Shown piece after piece: positions 23,389 to 31,336 of a stretch of 64,000 nt of DNA. The stretch comes from Reyranella aquatilis. Lineage in GTDB: Bacteria; Pseudomonadota; Alphaproteobacteria; Reyranellales; Reyranellaceae. Location of the stretch: NCBI RefSeq assembly GCF_020880995.1, contig NZ_JAJISD010000003.1:248001-312000 (forward strand), read 5' to 3'. Under the pieces are notes generated by a model. That model was not told the DNA's origin. It did not search any database and worked only from the letters and a program-made list of their open reading frames with translations. Position numbers and translations under genes: made by a program. Every line of letters begins with the position of its first letter. Position 1 is the stretch's first letter.

Positions 23389-24207
23389 TCAATCGATCAG
23401 CTTTCCGTCGGCGTCGAAGAACGGGAACGGCCCCTCGTAGTCGCCGATGACGGCGGTGTGGGTCACGAGCTGGCCGTCGTTCCACCAGTGCAGCATGAAT
23501 CCCGGCGGCTCCATGCAGAAGCGGCTCGGCGCATCGGGATGGATGTCGAGCGCGACCTGATGCGCGGGGCTGGGGCAGGTCATCGCCGGCCGGCCGCCGA
23601 CCTGGGCGTGGATCGTGCGATGGAGATGGCCGCACAGGATCAGCTCGATCTGGGCGTGTTTGGCCACGATGTCGGCAAAGGCCTCGCGGCCCAGCAGGCC
23701 GATCTTGTCCATATGGCCGATGCCGGTGACGAAGGGCGGATGGTGCATCATCACCAGGGTCGGCGCTTCGGGCTTGTCGGCCAGCGTCCGGTCGAGCCAG
23801 TCGAGCCGCTCGCGGCAGAGCTCGCCGCCGCCCTGGCCGGGGATCAGCGTGTCGAGGCCAACCAGACGCAGCGGATAGTCGTCGATCGCGAACTGCAGGA
23901 ATTTCCCGCCGGCCGGCAGGTAGCCGCCGCCGCGGAACGCGTCGCGCATCGCCTCGCGCTCGTCGTGATTGCCGGGTATGGCGATGATGCGCTGCCGGAT
24001 CGGCGCCAGGATCGACTTCAGGTGATCGTATTCCTCGGGCCGGCCGAGATCGACCAGGTCGCCGGTCAGCAGCACGATATCGGGCTGCGGGCTGAGCGCC
24101 ACGAGCTCCTGAACACAGCGGCGCAGCATGGCGGCCGTGTCGACCTTCCGGTAGGCGAGCTTGCCGGGCAGCTTGATGTGGGTGTCGGTGATCTGGGCAA
24201 TCAGCAT
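23389..24207 (-). CDS. Metallophosphoesterase, class III cyclic-nucleotide/glycerophosphodiesterase-like
   Basis: The 272-residue protein has the full dinuclear metal set of calcineurin-like phosphodiesterases: D8-x-H10, GD (49-50), GNHD (79-82), MMHHPPF near 168 and CGHLHR near 206. It resembles CpdA and GpdQ proteins, which cleave cAMP or glycerophosphodiesters. ATG 24207 begins the fold, and the longer frame from 24327 covers the end of the ABC ATPase gene. As the last gene of an ABC importer operon with a DeoR/GlpR-type regulator, a role in cleaving an imported phosphodiester is plausible but unproven. Confidence 0.88.
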   Translation of the reverse strand: MLIAQITDTHIKLPGKLAYRKVDTAAMLRRCVQELVALSPQPDIVLLTGDLVDLGRPEEYDHLKSILAPIRQRIIAIPGNHDEREAMRDAFRGGGYLPAGGKFLQFAIDDYPLRLVGLDTLIPGQGGGELCRERLDWLDRTLADKPEAPTLVMMHHPPFVTGIGHMDKIGLLGREAFADIVAKHAQIELILCGHLHRTIHAQVGGRPAMTCPSPAHQVALDIHPDAPSRFCMEPPGFMLHWWNDGQLVTHTAVIGDYEGPFPFFDADGKLID

Positions 24208-24217
24208 GGCAGGCTCC

Positions 24218-25264
24218 TCACAGGACCAGCAGGCCGCGCGGATCGATGGCCAGGCCCACCGCCTCGCCATGCTGGAAATCGCGCCGTGCCGTGCTCTCGA
24301 TGACCAGCGGCCGCTCCTCGCCGACATCGACGAACAGCCGCGTGCGGTCGCCGAGGAAGAAGGCCGAGGCGACCGTTCCCTGTAGGCTCGCGGCCTCGCC
24401 GCTCCCGGCGACGCGGATGTCCTCGGGCCGGAACAGGATCTCGGTCGCGGTGGCGGGTGCTTCCGGCCAGGCGACGGCCCCGGCCTTGCAGCGGAAGACG
24501 CCGTCGCGGGCCGTGCCGGTCAGCCGGTTCATCGTGCCGATGAAGTCGGCGACGAAGCGCGTCGCGGGGCGCTGATAGATCTCGCGCGGCTTGCCGATCT
24601 GGGCGACCCGCCCGTGTTCCATGACGACGATGCGGTCGCCTAGCGCCATGGCCTCGGCCTGGTCGTGCGTGACGTAGATCGCGGTGATGCCGAGCGAACG
24701 CAGCAGCGAATCGATGTCGAGCCGCAGCGTGTCGCGCAGCTTGGCGTCCAGCGCGGTCAGCGGCTCGTCGAGCAGCAGGGCGCGCGGCCGGACCGCGATG
24801 GCGCGGGCGAGCGCCACGCGCTGGCGCTGGCCGCCCGAGAGCTGGTCGATGCGGCGGTCGGCCAGCCGCGTGATCTGCATCATCGCCAGCATCTCCGAGA
24901 CGCGGGCCTTCACCTGCGCGTCGGGTACCTTGCGGATGCGCAGCCCGTAGCCGACGTTGCCGGCCACGGTCATGTTCGGGAACAGCGCGTAGGACTGGAA
25001 CACCATGCCGACATTGCGCTGCTCGATCGGCAGGTGCGTGACGTCGACGCCGTCGAACAGCACCTTGCCGCCGGCATCGGGCTCTTCCAGCCCGGCGATG
25101 ATGCGCAGCGTCGTGGTCTTGCCGCAGCCCGAGGGCCCGAGGAACACCACGGTCTCGCCGGCATGGATGGCGAGATCGAGCGGCTCCAGTGCGCGGGTGC
25201 CGTCGGCGAAGGTCTTGGCGCAGTTCGCGAGCGCGATCGAGACGGGTTTGCCGGTTCCGGTCAT
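24218..25264 (-). CDS. ABC transporter ATP-binding protein (spermidine/iron/phosphonate type)
   Basis: This 348-residue ATPase has Walker A GPSGCGKTT (43-51), Q-loop Q90, signature LSGGQ (142-146), Walker B LLLDEP (163-168), the H-loop in YVTHDQAEAMALGD, and a C-terminal TOBE-type regulatory domain from about 240 (FRPEDIRVA). It energises the importer formed with the two permeases upstream. Its ATG overlaps the permease stop in ATGA. The class covers putrescine, ferric iron, thiamine and phosphonate importers. The linked phosphodiesterase hints at an organophosphate substrate, but this is inference. Confidence 0.93.
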   Translation of the reverse strand: MTGTGKPVSIALANCAKTFADGTRALEPLDLAIHAGETVVFLGPSGCGKTTTLRIIAGLEEPDAGGKVLFDGVDVTHLPIEQRNVGMVFQSYALFPNMTVAGNVGYGLRIRKVPDAQVKARVSEMLAMMQITRLADRRIDQLSGGQRQRVALARAIAVRPRALLLDEPLTALDAKLRDTLRLDIDSLLRSLGITAIYVTHDQAEAMALGDRIVVMEHGRVAQIGKPREIYQRPATRFVADFIGTMNRLTGTARDGVFRCKAGAVAWPEAPATATEILFRPEDIRVAGSGEAASLQGTVASAFFLGDRTRLFVDVGEERPLVIESTARRDFQHGEAVGLAIDPRGLLVL

Positions 25265-26067
25265 TCTGTTTCCTCCGCCACGAACTTCGCGGGCCGCGGC
25301 TTGGCGAAAGCCTGCATGGCCAGCAGCAAGGGCACGATCATGATGAAGAAGACGAGCGTGTAGGCGCTGCCGATCTCGAGTCGCAGCGACGCATAGGCGT
25401 CGGCCAGGCCCACAGGCAGTGTCTTGGTGAACGGCGTGTGCAGCAGCCATGTCATGTTGAACTCGCCCATCGACAGCGTCACCACCATCAACGAACCGGC
25501 GAGGATGCCCTGCCGGCAGTTGGGCAGCACGATGTCGCGAAAGCGTTCCCAGAAGCCGGCGCCCAGCGAGGCGGCGCCTTCCTCGAGCGTCTTGAGGTCG
25601 ATCGCCATCAGCACGGCGAGCACGCTGCGCACCATGAAGGGCAGCGTGAAGAGCACGTGGCCCACCAGGATGAAGGCCCACGAGGTGCGGAAGCCCGACA
25701 GGCTGCCATAGGTCACGATCAGGGCCAGCGCGGTGGCGAGGCCCGGGACCGCGACCGGCATCACCAGCAGTTCCTCGATGGCGCGGGTCAGCGCGTTCTG
25801 GCGCTTGGCCAGCACATAGGCGGCGGGAATGCCGAGGACGAGCGTGGCGGCGAGGCAGGCCAATGCCAGCCCGATCGACAGGAAGATCGTGTCGCGATAG
25901 CCGTTCCACACCTCCATGACCCAACGCAGCGTGAGGCCGCTCTCGATGCCCACGAAGTAGTTCACGGTGAGGCCGGCCATGATCGAGAGGATCATCGGCA
26001 CGATCAGGAAGGCGCAGACGAACAGCGTGAAGCCGAGCTGCAGGAAGAAGAGGCCGCGGCGCTTCAT
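25261..26067 (-). CDS. ABC transporter permease
   Basis: The 268-residue inner membrane permease has six hydrophobic helices and the EAA cytoplasmic loop around EEGAASLGAGFWERFRDIVLPNCRQGILAG (about 163-192), which contacts the ATPase. It belongs to the PotC/CysW-like group of short permeases. Its stop overlaps the ATPase start, and its own start is 1 base from the stop of the other permease gene, so the three are translated together. ATG 26067. Confidence 0.92.
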   Translation of the reverse strand: MKRRGLFFLQLGFTLFVCAFLIVPMILSIMAGLTVNYFVGIESGLTLRWVMEVWNGYRDTIFLSIGLALACLAATLVLGIPAAYVLAKRQNALTRAIEELLVMPVAVPGLATALALIVTYGSLSGFRTSWAFILVGHVLFTLPFMVRSVLAVLMAIDLKTLEEGAASLGAGFWERFRDIVLPNCRQGILAGSLMVVTLSMGEFNMTWLLHTPFTKTLPVGLADAYASLRLEIGSAYTLVFFIMIVPLLLAMQAFAKPRPAKFVAEETE

Positions 26068-26068
26068 G

Positions 26069-26887
26069 TTAGCCTGCCGCCGCGACGCTGGAGCCGGCGG
26101 CGGTGCGCGCCAGGGCGAGCACGATCCAGGTGACGGCGCCCAGCACGAAGCTCAGCGCCGCCGCCATGGCGATGTTCGCCGACAGGGTGAACTCGGTGTA
26201 GATCACCATCGGCAGCACGTTGATCTTGGCCGCGAGCGTGAAGGCCGTGCCGAACGCGCCGACCGCCGTGGCGAAGCAGATCGCGCCCGCGGAGATGAAG
26301 GCGGGCTTCAGCCCGGGAATGATGACGTCGAGCACGACGCGCCAGGGCGAGGCGCCTAGCGAGCGGGCCGCTTCCTCGAGCTTGGGGTCGAGCTTTTCGG
26401 CCGCCGCCATCACGGTGAGGATGGTGCGCGGGATCGAGAAATAGACATAGCCCATGAACAGGCCGGAGAGCGTGTAGGCGAAGACCAGCTTCTCGCCGGT
26501 CAGCGCCTGCGTGACCTGGCCGATCAGCCCCTGCCGGCCGGCCAGCATGATCACCATGAAGCCGATCACCACGCCGGGAAAAGCCAGCGGAAAGGTCAGC
26601 ATCGCCACCAGCATGCCGTTGCCGGGGAACCTGTTGCGCTGCAGGAACACGCCGGAGATGCCGCTGATGATGAGGGTCGCGGCCGTCGTCGCCGCTGCCA
26701 CGGCGAGCGTGGAGAGGAGGCTGTTGAAATAGTTGGAGTCGGTCAGGATCGCGGCATAGGCCGCCCACCCCGTCTTGCCGCTGCCGCCGATGAAGAAAAG
26801 CCGCGCCATCGGCAGCAGGAAGAAGCCTGCGAAGAAGATGCCGGCCGGCAGCAGCAGGAAGATCAGTCGGCGGAGTTCGTTCCGCAT
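26069..26887 (-). CDS. ABC transporter permease
   Basis: This 272-residue inner membrane permease has six hydrophobic helices and the EAA loop LEEAARSLGASPWRVVLDVIIPGLKPAFISAG (about 160-191), PotB/CysU-like. I chose ATG 26887, which starts with MRNELRRL before the first helix. An ATG at 26911 adds eight residues and would begin inside the family C palindrome. It pairs with the permease at 25261-26067 to form the membrane channel of the importer. Confidence 0.9.
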   Translation of the reverse strand: MRNELRRLIFLLLPAGIFFAGFFLLPMARLFFIGGSGKTGWAAYAAILTDSNYFNSLLSTLAVAAATTAATLIISGISGVFLQRNRFPGNGMLVAMLTFPLAFPGVVIGFMVIMLAGRQGLIGQVTQALTGEKLVFAYTLSGLFMGYVYFSIPRTILTVMAAAEKLDPKLEEAARSLGASPWRVVLDVIIPGLKPAFISAGAICFATAVGAFGTAFTLAAKINVLPMVIYTEFTLSANIAMAAALSFVLGAVTWIVLALARTAAGSSVAAAG

Positions 26888-26913
26888 TCTTTGTGGTTCC
26901 TCTTGGCACATCC

Positions 26914-27043
26914 CTCATCCTGAGGAGGCGCCCCTCGAATACCTCGGGGTAAACTCAGCGCCGTCTCGAAGGATGGGCAACAGGCGAGGTGCTCGTGCCC
27001 ACCCTTCGAGACGCGCTCCTTCGGAGCGCTCCTCAGGGTGAGG
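26914..27043. repeat. Palindromic element, family C, inside the ABC operon
   Basis: The outer arms CCTCATCCTGAGGAG and CTCCTCAGGGTGAGG enclose an inner inverted pair (GTCTCGAAGGATGGGCA with TGCCCACCCTTCGAGAC) and a third hairpin GCGCTCCTTCGGAGCGC. The element fills most of the 216-base gap between the binding-protein gene and the permeases. Elements with these cores are common in alphaproteobacteria. It may cut or stabilise the mRNA so that binding protein is made in excess over channel. Confidence 0.75.
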
Positions 27044-27103
27044 TCGTAGGCGAGAGCAGCGGGGCGACGATCTTGCCGCCGCCCCGCCGTTCCGTGTTGG
27101 ACG

Positions 27104-28114
27104 TCAGTTCACTTCCTTGCGGTAGCGCTCCACGATCTGCGGCTGCGCCTTGGCGAGGCTCTTGAGGTCCACCGGCTTGGCGCGGGCATATTCCGCGTCG
27201 GGCAGGAACTTCGCCTTGGCTTCGGCCGACAGCCGGTCGGCGAAGACGGGACGCAGATAGGCGTTGCCCCACATCGCCTGGCTCTCGTCGGACAGGACGA
27301 AGTCCAGCACCTTCTTGCCGTTGTCGGGATTGGGTCCCTTGTTCACCAGGCCCATCACGTAGGGGAACACCAGCGTGCCCTCCTTCGGGATGACGAACTG
27401 CACCGGCGCCTTGTCGGTGTACTGGCCGCGATAGGCGTTGAAGTCGTAGTCGAGCAGGATCGGGATTTCGCCCGAGATCACGCGGGCATACGAAGTCTGC
27501 TTCGGCACGATCGGCTGGTTCTTGGCCAGCTCCTTGAAGAACTTGATGGCTGGATCGAGATTGTCGTAGGTGCCGCCCAGCGCGAGGTTGATCGCCATCA
27601 CGCCGAGCTGGCCGACGGCGGCCGAGGTCGGGTCGAGATAGCCGACGAGGCCCTTGTATTCCGGCTTCAGCAGGTCGGCCCAGCTCTGCGGCACCGGCTT
27701 GTTGCCGAGCGCGGCCTTGTTCACGAACAGGCCGAGCGTGCCGGAGTGGATGGTGAACCAGTTGCCGTCCGGATCCTTGAGGTCGGCCGGGATCTTCTCC
27801 CAGTTCTTGGGCTTGTAGGGCGTCAGCACGCCGGCATCCTTGGCTGGATCGGCCGCGATGCCGCCGAGATAGGTGACGTCGGCCACGGGATTGGCCTTCT
27901 CGGCGATCAGCGCGGCGATGGCCTGGCCGGAGTTCTTGTTGTCCGGCGGGACCTGGATGCCGAGCTTGGCCTGGATGGCCTTGAGCTGCGAGCCCCAGTC
28001 GGCCCATTCCGGCGGGCAGTTGTAGCAGATGGCCCGCTGCTGGGCGGCGGCGCCCGTGACGTTGCCCAGGGCGGCGATGCCCAGGGCGGCCGCAATGGCC
28101 AGTTTCTTCAGCAT
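27104..28114 (-). CDS. Extracellular solute-binding protein of the ABC importer
   Basis: A 336-residue periplasmic binding protein. Residues 1-25 form a signal peptide (LAIAAALGIAALGNVTGAAAQQ). The mature part has two-lobed family 1/6 features (TLGLFVNKAALG, LVGYLDPTSAAVGQLG, IPILLDYDFNAYRGQY, FVLSDESQAMWGNAYLRPV), as in iron, putrescine and phosphonate receptors. Two Cys near 30 (CYNC) sit just after the signal. ATG 28114 gives the signal peptide directly and has AGGAGG upstream. It lies between the DeoR regulator (4-base gap) and the permeases. Confidence 0.9.
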   Translation of the reverse strand: MLKKLAIAAALGIAALGNVTGAAAQQRAICYNCPPEWADWGSQLKAIQAKLGIQVPPDNKNSGQAIAALIAEKANPVADVTYLGGIAADPAKDAGVLTPYKPKNWEKIPADLKDPDGNWFTIHSGTLGLFVNKAALGNKPVPQSWADLLKPEYKGLVGYLDPTSAAVGQLGVMAINLALGGTYDNLDPAIKFFKELAKNQPIVPKQTSYARVISGEIPILLDYDFNAYRGQYTDKAPVQFVIPKEGTLVFPYVMGLVNKGPNPDNGKKVLDFVLSDESQAMWGNAYLRPVFADRLSAEAKAKFLPDAEYARAKPVDLKSLAKAQPQIVERYRKEVN

Positions 28115-28118
28115 GAGA

Positions 28119-28925
28119 TCAACCCCTCCTTGTTTGACTTGTCGATGCGCCGGGCGCGTCGTCGTCCGGCCAGTACATGAGCCGGACTCCGGCCTCGCGC
28201 AGGCTGTCGGCGATGGCGGCGGGCGCCGGGCGGTCGGTGAACACCACACTCGCCTCGGTGATGTTGCCGCCTCGCACCGTGCCGCCGCGGCCGAACTTGG
28301 AATGATCGAGGACCAGGAAACGCTGGCGGCAATGCTGCGTCAGGGTGGTGCGCATCGTCACCTCGTCGGTGCCGAAGTCGAGCAGGGTGCCGTCCTCCGC
28401 GACGCCGCCCACGCCATAGATGCCGATGTCCGCGGCGAAGCGGCCGAAGAAGCCGTGCGCCTCGCCCGCCACCACGTCGCGATCGAGGTTGCGCAGGCGG
28501 CCGCCGGCGACGGTGATCTCGCAGGACGCGCTGCGGCTCAGCGCCATCGCGACGTTCAGGTTGTTGGTCATGACCCTCAGGCCGGAATGGTCGGCGAGCG
28601 CCAGCGCGCATTGCTCGGGCGTGGTGCCGATGCCGAAGAACAGCGAGGCGCCATCGGGCACCTCGCGCGCCACGAGCTGGGCGATGCGGCGCTTGGCGTC
28701 GATGTTCAGCACCTGGCGGGCGGGATAGGCGAGGTTCTCGCCCTCGGGCGGCAGCTCGACGCCGCCATGGCGCCGGCGCAGCAGGCCGCGGTCGCACAGC
28801 AGGTTCACGTCGCGCCGGATCGTCTGCGGCGTGACGCCGAACTGGAGAGCCAGCGCCTCGATCGCCTGGAAGCCGTCCCCCCGGACGCGTTCGACGATGG
28901 CGCGGGCGCGATCTTCCGCCTGCAT
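28119..28925 (-). CDS. DeoR/GlpR-family transcriptional regulator
   Basis: The 268-residue protein has an N-terminal helix-turn-helix (ALALQFGVTPQTIRRDVNLL, about 20-39) and a DeoR sensor domain with GASLFFGIGTTPEQCALAL, VAGGRLRN, GADIGIYG-like block and FGTDEVTMR. The sensor usually binds a sugar phosphate and releases DNA. I use ATG 28925, which has AGGA upstream and puts the HTH near the N-terminus. ATG 28967 is an alternative without a ribosome site. As first gene of the importer operon it probably controls its own transcript through the repeats at 28969-29020. Confidence 0.88.
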   Translation of the reverse strand: MQAEDRARAIVERVRGDGFQAIEALALQFGVTPQTIRRDVNLLCDRGLLRRRHGGVELPPEGENLAYPARQVLNIDAKRRIAQLVAREVPDGASLFFGIGTTPEQCALALADHSGLRVMTNNLNVAMALSRSASCEITVAGGRLRNLDRDVVAGEAHGFFGRFAADIGIYGVGGVAEDGTLLDFGTDEVTMRTTLTQHCRQRFLVLDHSKFGRGGTVRGGNITEASVVFTDRPAPAAIADSLREAGVRLMYWPDDDAPGASTSQTRRG

Positions 28926-28968
28926 TCCCGGTTCCTGAGCCCGTTTCCTGTCCCATTCGGTCTGCATG

Positions 28969-29020
28969 GTTCAAGTGAACATGCAGATCGTTGTTTTCGT
29001 TCAGATGACTTTCACATGAA
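28969..29020. promoter_or_regulatory. Three TTCA-N2-TGAA-type operator repeats upstream of the DeoR operon
   Basis: GTTCAAGTGAAC (28969-28980), the weaker TTCAGATGAC (29000-29009) and TTCACATGAA (29011-29020) share a TCA-NN-TGA palindromic core. The surrounding sequence is unusually AT-rich for this genome. They lie between the DeoR start and the neighbouring operon's terminator, and would be natural binding sites for the regulator. Confidence 0.6.
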
Positions 29021-29041
29021 CATTATGTGTCGTCAAACGAA

Positions 29042-29068
29042 CAACGGCCGAGCATGGCTCGGCCGTTG
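29042..29068 (-). terminator. Hairpin terminator after the SAF-domain dehydrogenase operon
   Basis: An 11-bp perfect stem (29042-29052 with 29058-29068) with a 5-base loop lies 31 bases beyond the stop at 29099. On the minus strand it is followed by TTCGTTTGACG, a weak T-rich stretch, so termination may be partial. Confidence 0.6.
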
Positions 29069-29098
29069 GGCTGATCAGAGAGCGATTTGGTTGGCGCC

Positions 29099-30463
29099 TT
29101 ACTGTGCCGCGATCTTCGACGCAGCCGGGGCGAAGTCGCGTTCCATCTCGCGGCGGAGCTTCACGGCGGTCAGGGACTCGTCCATCACCACGTCGGCGTA
29201 GGTCAGCGACTGGCCGGCCTTGATCGGCTTCACCAGCTTGACGTTGTGGGCGAGGCCGAGCGGCAGGCTGCCGAGGCCGGTCGACTTCTCCGACGGGAAC
29301 AGCTTGCCGTAGACCGTGTAGCCGCCCTCGCCGTCCAGCATCTCGCCGGGCTTGAGGTCGCGCTTGGCGGTGGCGATGACGTCGGCGTGGAAGCCGATCG
29401 GCGTGCCGGTCGGTTCCTTGCGCAGGCCGATCGAGGCGACCGACATGCCGACCTCGAGGCCGATCAGGTGCCAGCGCTTGTACATGACCGAGTACCGGCC
29501 GCTCGGGTCGGTTTGCAGCATGTACTCCTCGAAGCAGTTCTTCTGGTACTCGGTGGCCGCCTCGAACACGACCCACACGCCCTTGCGGATCTCGTAGGGG
29601 ATGGCGCGCCCGTCCTTCTCCAGCGACGAGGCGACTTCGACCTGGCCCTTGTGATGCAGCTGGCCGCCCTCGGAGATCGGCCGCATGACGAAGGGCAGGT
29701 CCTCCACGGAACAGGGCGGGAAGGCGAGGCCGTCCGGCGCCGGCGTGAGGCCGGTGGCGTTGGCGACCGCGGTGCTCTCGATGGCCGGCTTGGAGCCGTC
29801 GAGGAAGGAGTTGAACATCTTGGGGTTCAGGCCGCCGCGCTTGGCCTGCTCCTCGTTGAGGCCCCAGTATTTCCACACGGTCTCGGGCGTCGACTGCGCG
29901 AAGTGCGGCAGCCACTTGTGGCCGCGCCCGGCCGCCGTGACCTCGAAGCCCGAGGTGCGCGCCCAGTCGACCAGCTCGCAGATCAGCGCCGGCTGATCGC
30001 CATAGGCCAGCGAATAGATCACGCCGGCGGCGGCGGCGCGCTTTGCGAGCAGCGGGCCGCAGAAGGCGTCGGCCTCCACCGTCACCATCACCACGTGCTT
30101 GCCGTGCCTGAAGGCTTCGAGCGCATGTTCGACGGCGGCGATCGGGTCGCCGGTCGATTCGACGATGATGTCGATCTCGGGATGGCTGACCAGCGCGCGC
30201 CAGTCGTCGGTGAGATGGGTGCTGCCGTGCTTACGCGCGTCCGCGAAGGAGCTGGCCTGCGTCACGTCGGGCTTCCAGCCCAGCCGCGCCAGGTTCTCGC
30301 GCGCGCGGTCGGGCGACAGGTCGGCAATGCCCAGCAGGTGGATGCCCGGCGTCGTCGGGATCTGCGACAGGTACATCGAGCCGAACTTGCCGGCGCCGAT
30401 GACGCCGATGCGCAGCGGATTGGCTTCGGCCGCGCGGGCCAGAAGCATGCGGTGGAGACTCAT
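29099..30463 (-). CDS. SAF-domain NAD(P)-dependent dehydrogenase (predicted homoserine dehydrogenase type)
   Basis: This 454-residue cytoplasmic enzyme has a Rossmann motif GAGKFG (23-28), then a dehydrogenase domain containing DIIVESTGDPIAAVEHALEAFRHGKHVVMVTVEADAFCGPLLA. A C-terminal SAF domain runs from about 370 (TAKRDLKPGEMLDGEGGYTVYG, VKPIKAGQSLTYADV). This matches the COG4091 type of predicted homoserine dehydrogenase. It lies 23 bases after a PhyH-type dioxygenase gene, and a GntR regulator precedes both, so it is probably a catabolic pair. GGGAGGAAAT precedes ATG 30463. The substrate is unknown. Confidence 0.87.
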   Translation of the reverse strand: MSLHRMLLARAAEANPLRIGVIGAGKFGSMYLSQIPTTPGIHLLGIADLSPDRARENLARLGWKPDVTQASSFADARKHGSTHLTDDWRALVSHPEIDIIVESTGDPIAAVEHALEAFRHGKHVVMVTVEADAFCGPLLAKRAAAAGVIYSLAYGDQPALICELVDWARTSGFEVTAAGRGHKWLPHFAQSTPETVWKYWGLNEEQAKRGGLNPKMFNSFLDGSKPAIESTAVANATGLTPAPDGLAFPPCSVEDLPFVMRPISEGGQLHHKGQVEVASSLEKDGRAIPYEIRKGVWVVFEAATEYQKNCFEEYMLQTDPSGRYSVMYKRWHLIGLEVGMSVASIGLRKEPTGTPIGFHADVIATAKRDLKPGEMLDGEGGYTVYGKLFPSEKSTGLGSLPLGLAHNVKLVKPIKAGQSLTYADVVMDESLTAVKLRREMERDFAPAASKIAAQ

Positions 30464-30486
30464 GATTTCCTCCCGGGTTTCTTGTC

Positions 30487-31287
30487 TTATTCCGCCGCGA
30501 CCTTGCGGTTGACGGCGCGGATCACCGCATCGTCCTCCCAGGCGTCGACCGGCGTGAAATCGCGATGGGCGATGTAGTCCGGCCGCTTGAACTGGCGGAT
30601 CGCGTTGCTCACCGCGTTGTAGGTCACGTAGATGATCTGGCGGTCCCACGGCGACATATTGGGCGGGCTGCCATGGACCAGCGTGCCATGGAAGAAGATC
30701 GCCGAGCCTGGGCCGCCCTTGGGCGCGACGATGCCGCCCTGGCCGACCAGCTTGGCGATCGTGTCGTTGTCGATCGTCCACAGCGGATAGGAGGTGGTGG
30801 TGAGGTCGTGCTTGGCCTCGATGGCGCCCTTCTTGTGGCTCTTCGGGATGAACCAGAGCGGGCCGTTGAACTCGTTCACCTCGTCGATGAACACCGCGAG
30901 GTTCATGGCGCGCGCCTCGGGCATGTCGTCGTCGGCCTTCCAAGTGCCGTAGTCCTGGTGCCACTGCCAGACATCGCCGTCGAAGGCGGCCTTCCCGTTG
31001 ATCTTGAACTGATGGATGTAGGTCTTGTCCTTCAGGAGCTGTTCGGCGGGTTCCACGAAGCGCGGATGATGGACCAGCGCCTCGAACACCGGATGATAGG
31101 TGTGGACCGCGAAGGCGGTGCGCACCACGTCGCCGCTCTTCTCGCGCACGTTCTCGGGCCGGCGCTGCGCGAACACCTCGGGCACCGAGCTCTTCAGGAT
31201 CTGCGTCTCTTCCGGCGAGAAGTATTCCGGGAAGAAGAGATAGCCCTCTTCGTCGAATTGCTTCAGCTGCTCAGAGGTGAGCTTCAT
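30487..31287 (-). CDS. Phytanoyl-CoA dioxygenase (PhyH/EctD) family protein
   Basis: The 266-residue Fe(II)/2-oxoglutarate oxygenase has HQD (110-112; ligands H110, D112) in WQWHQDYGTW, distal ligand H205 in LVHGSPPN, and LAVFIDEVNEFNGPLWFIPKSHKKG between. It resembles bacterial PhyH members that hydroxylate small amines, acids or ectoine. In this operon the product may feed the SAF-domain dehydrogenase immediately downstream. GGAGGAA precedes the ATG. Hydroxylation of the natural substrate can only be inferred. Confidence 0.9.
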   Translation of the reverse strand: MKLTSEQLKQFDEEGYLFFPEYFSPEETQILKSSVPEVFAQRRPENVREKSGDVVRTAFAVHTYHPVFEALVHHPRFVEPAEQLLKDKTYIHQFKINGKAAFDGDVWQWHQDYGTWKADDDMPEARAMNLAVFIDEVNEFNGPLWFIPKSHKKGAIEAKHDLTTTSYPLWTIDNDTIAKLVGQGGIVAPKGGPGSAIFFHGTLVHGSPPNMSPWDRQIIYVTYNAVSNAIRQFKRPDYIAHRDFTPVDAWEDDAVIRAVNRKVAAE

Positions 31288-31336
31288 GGCGGTTCCTCCT
31301 TTGCCTTGTCGTCTTGCTTCGTGGAAAGCGCCGTCT

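Noticed and set aside
26914..27043. CRISPR repeats or an integron-type attachment site
   Set aside because: The repeats are inverted, not direct, and have no regular spacers, so this is a palindromic element.
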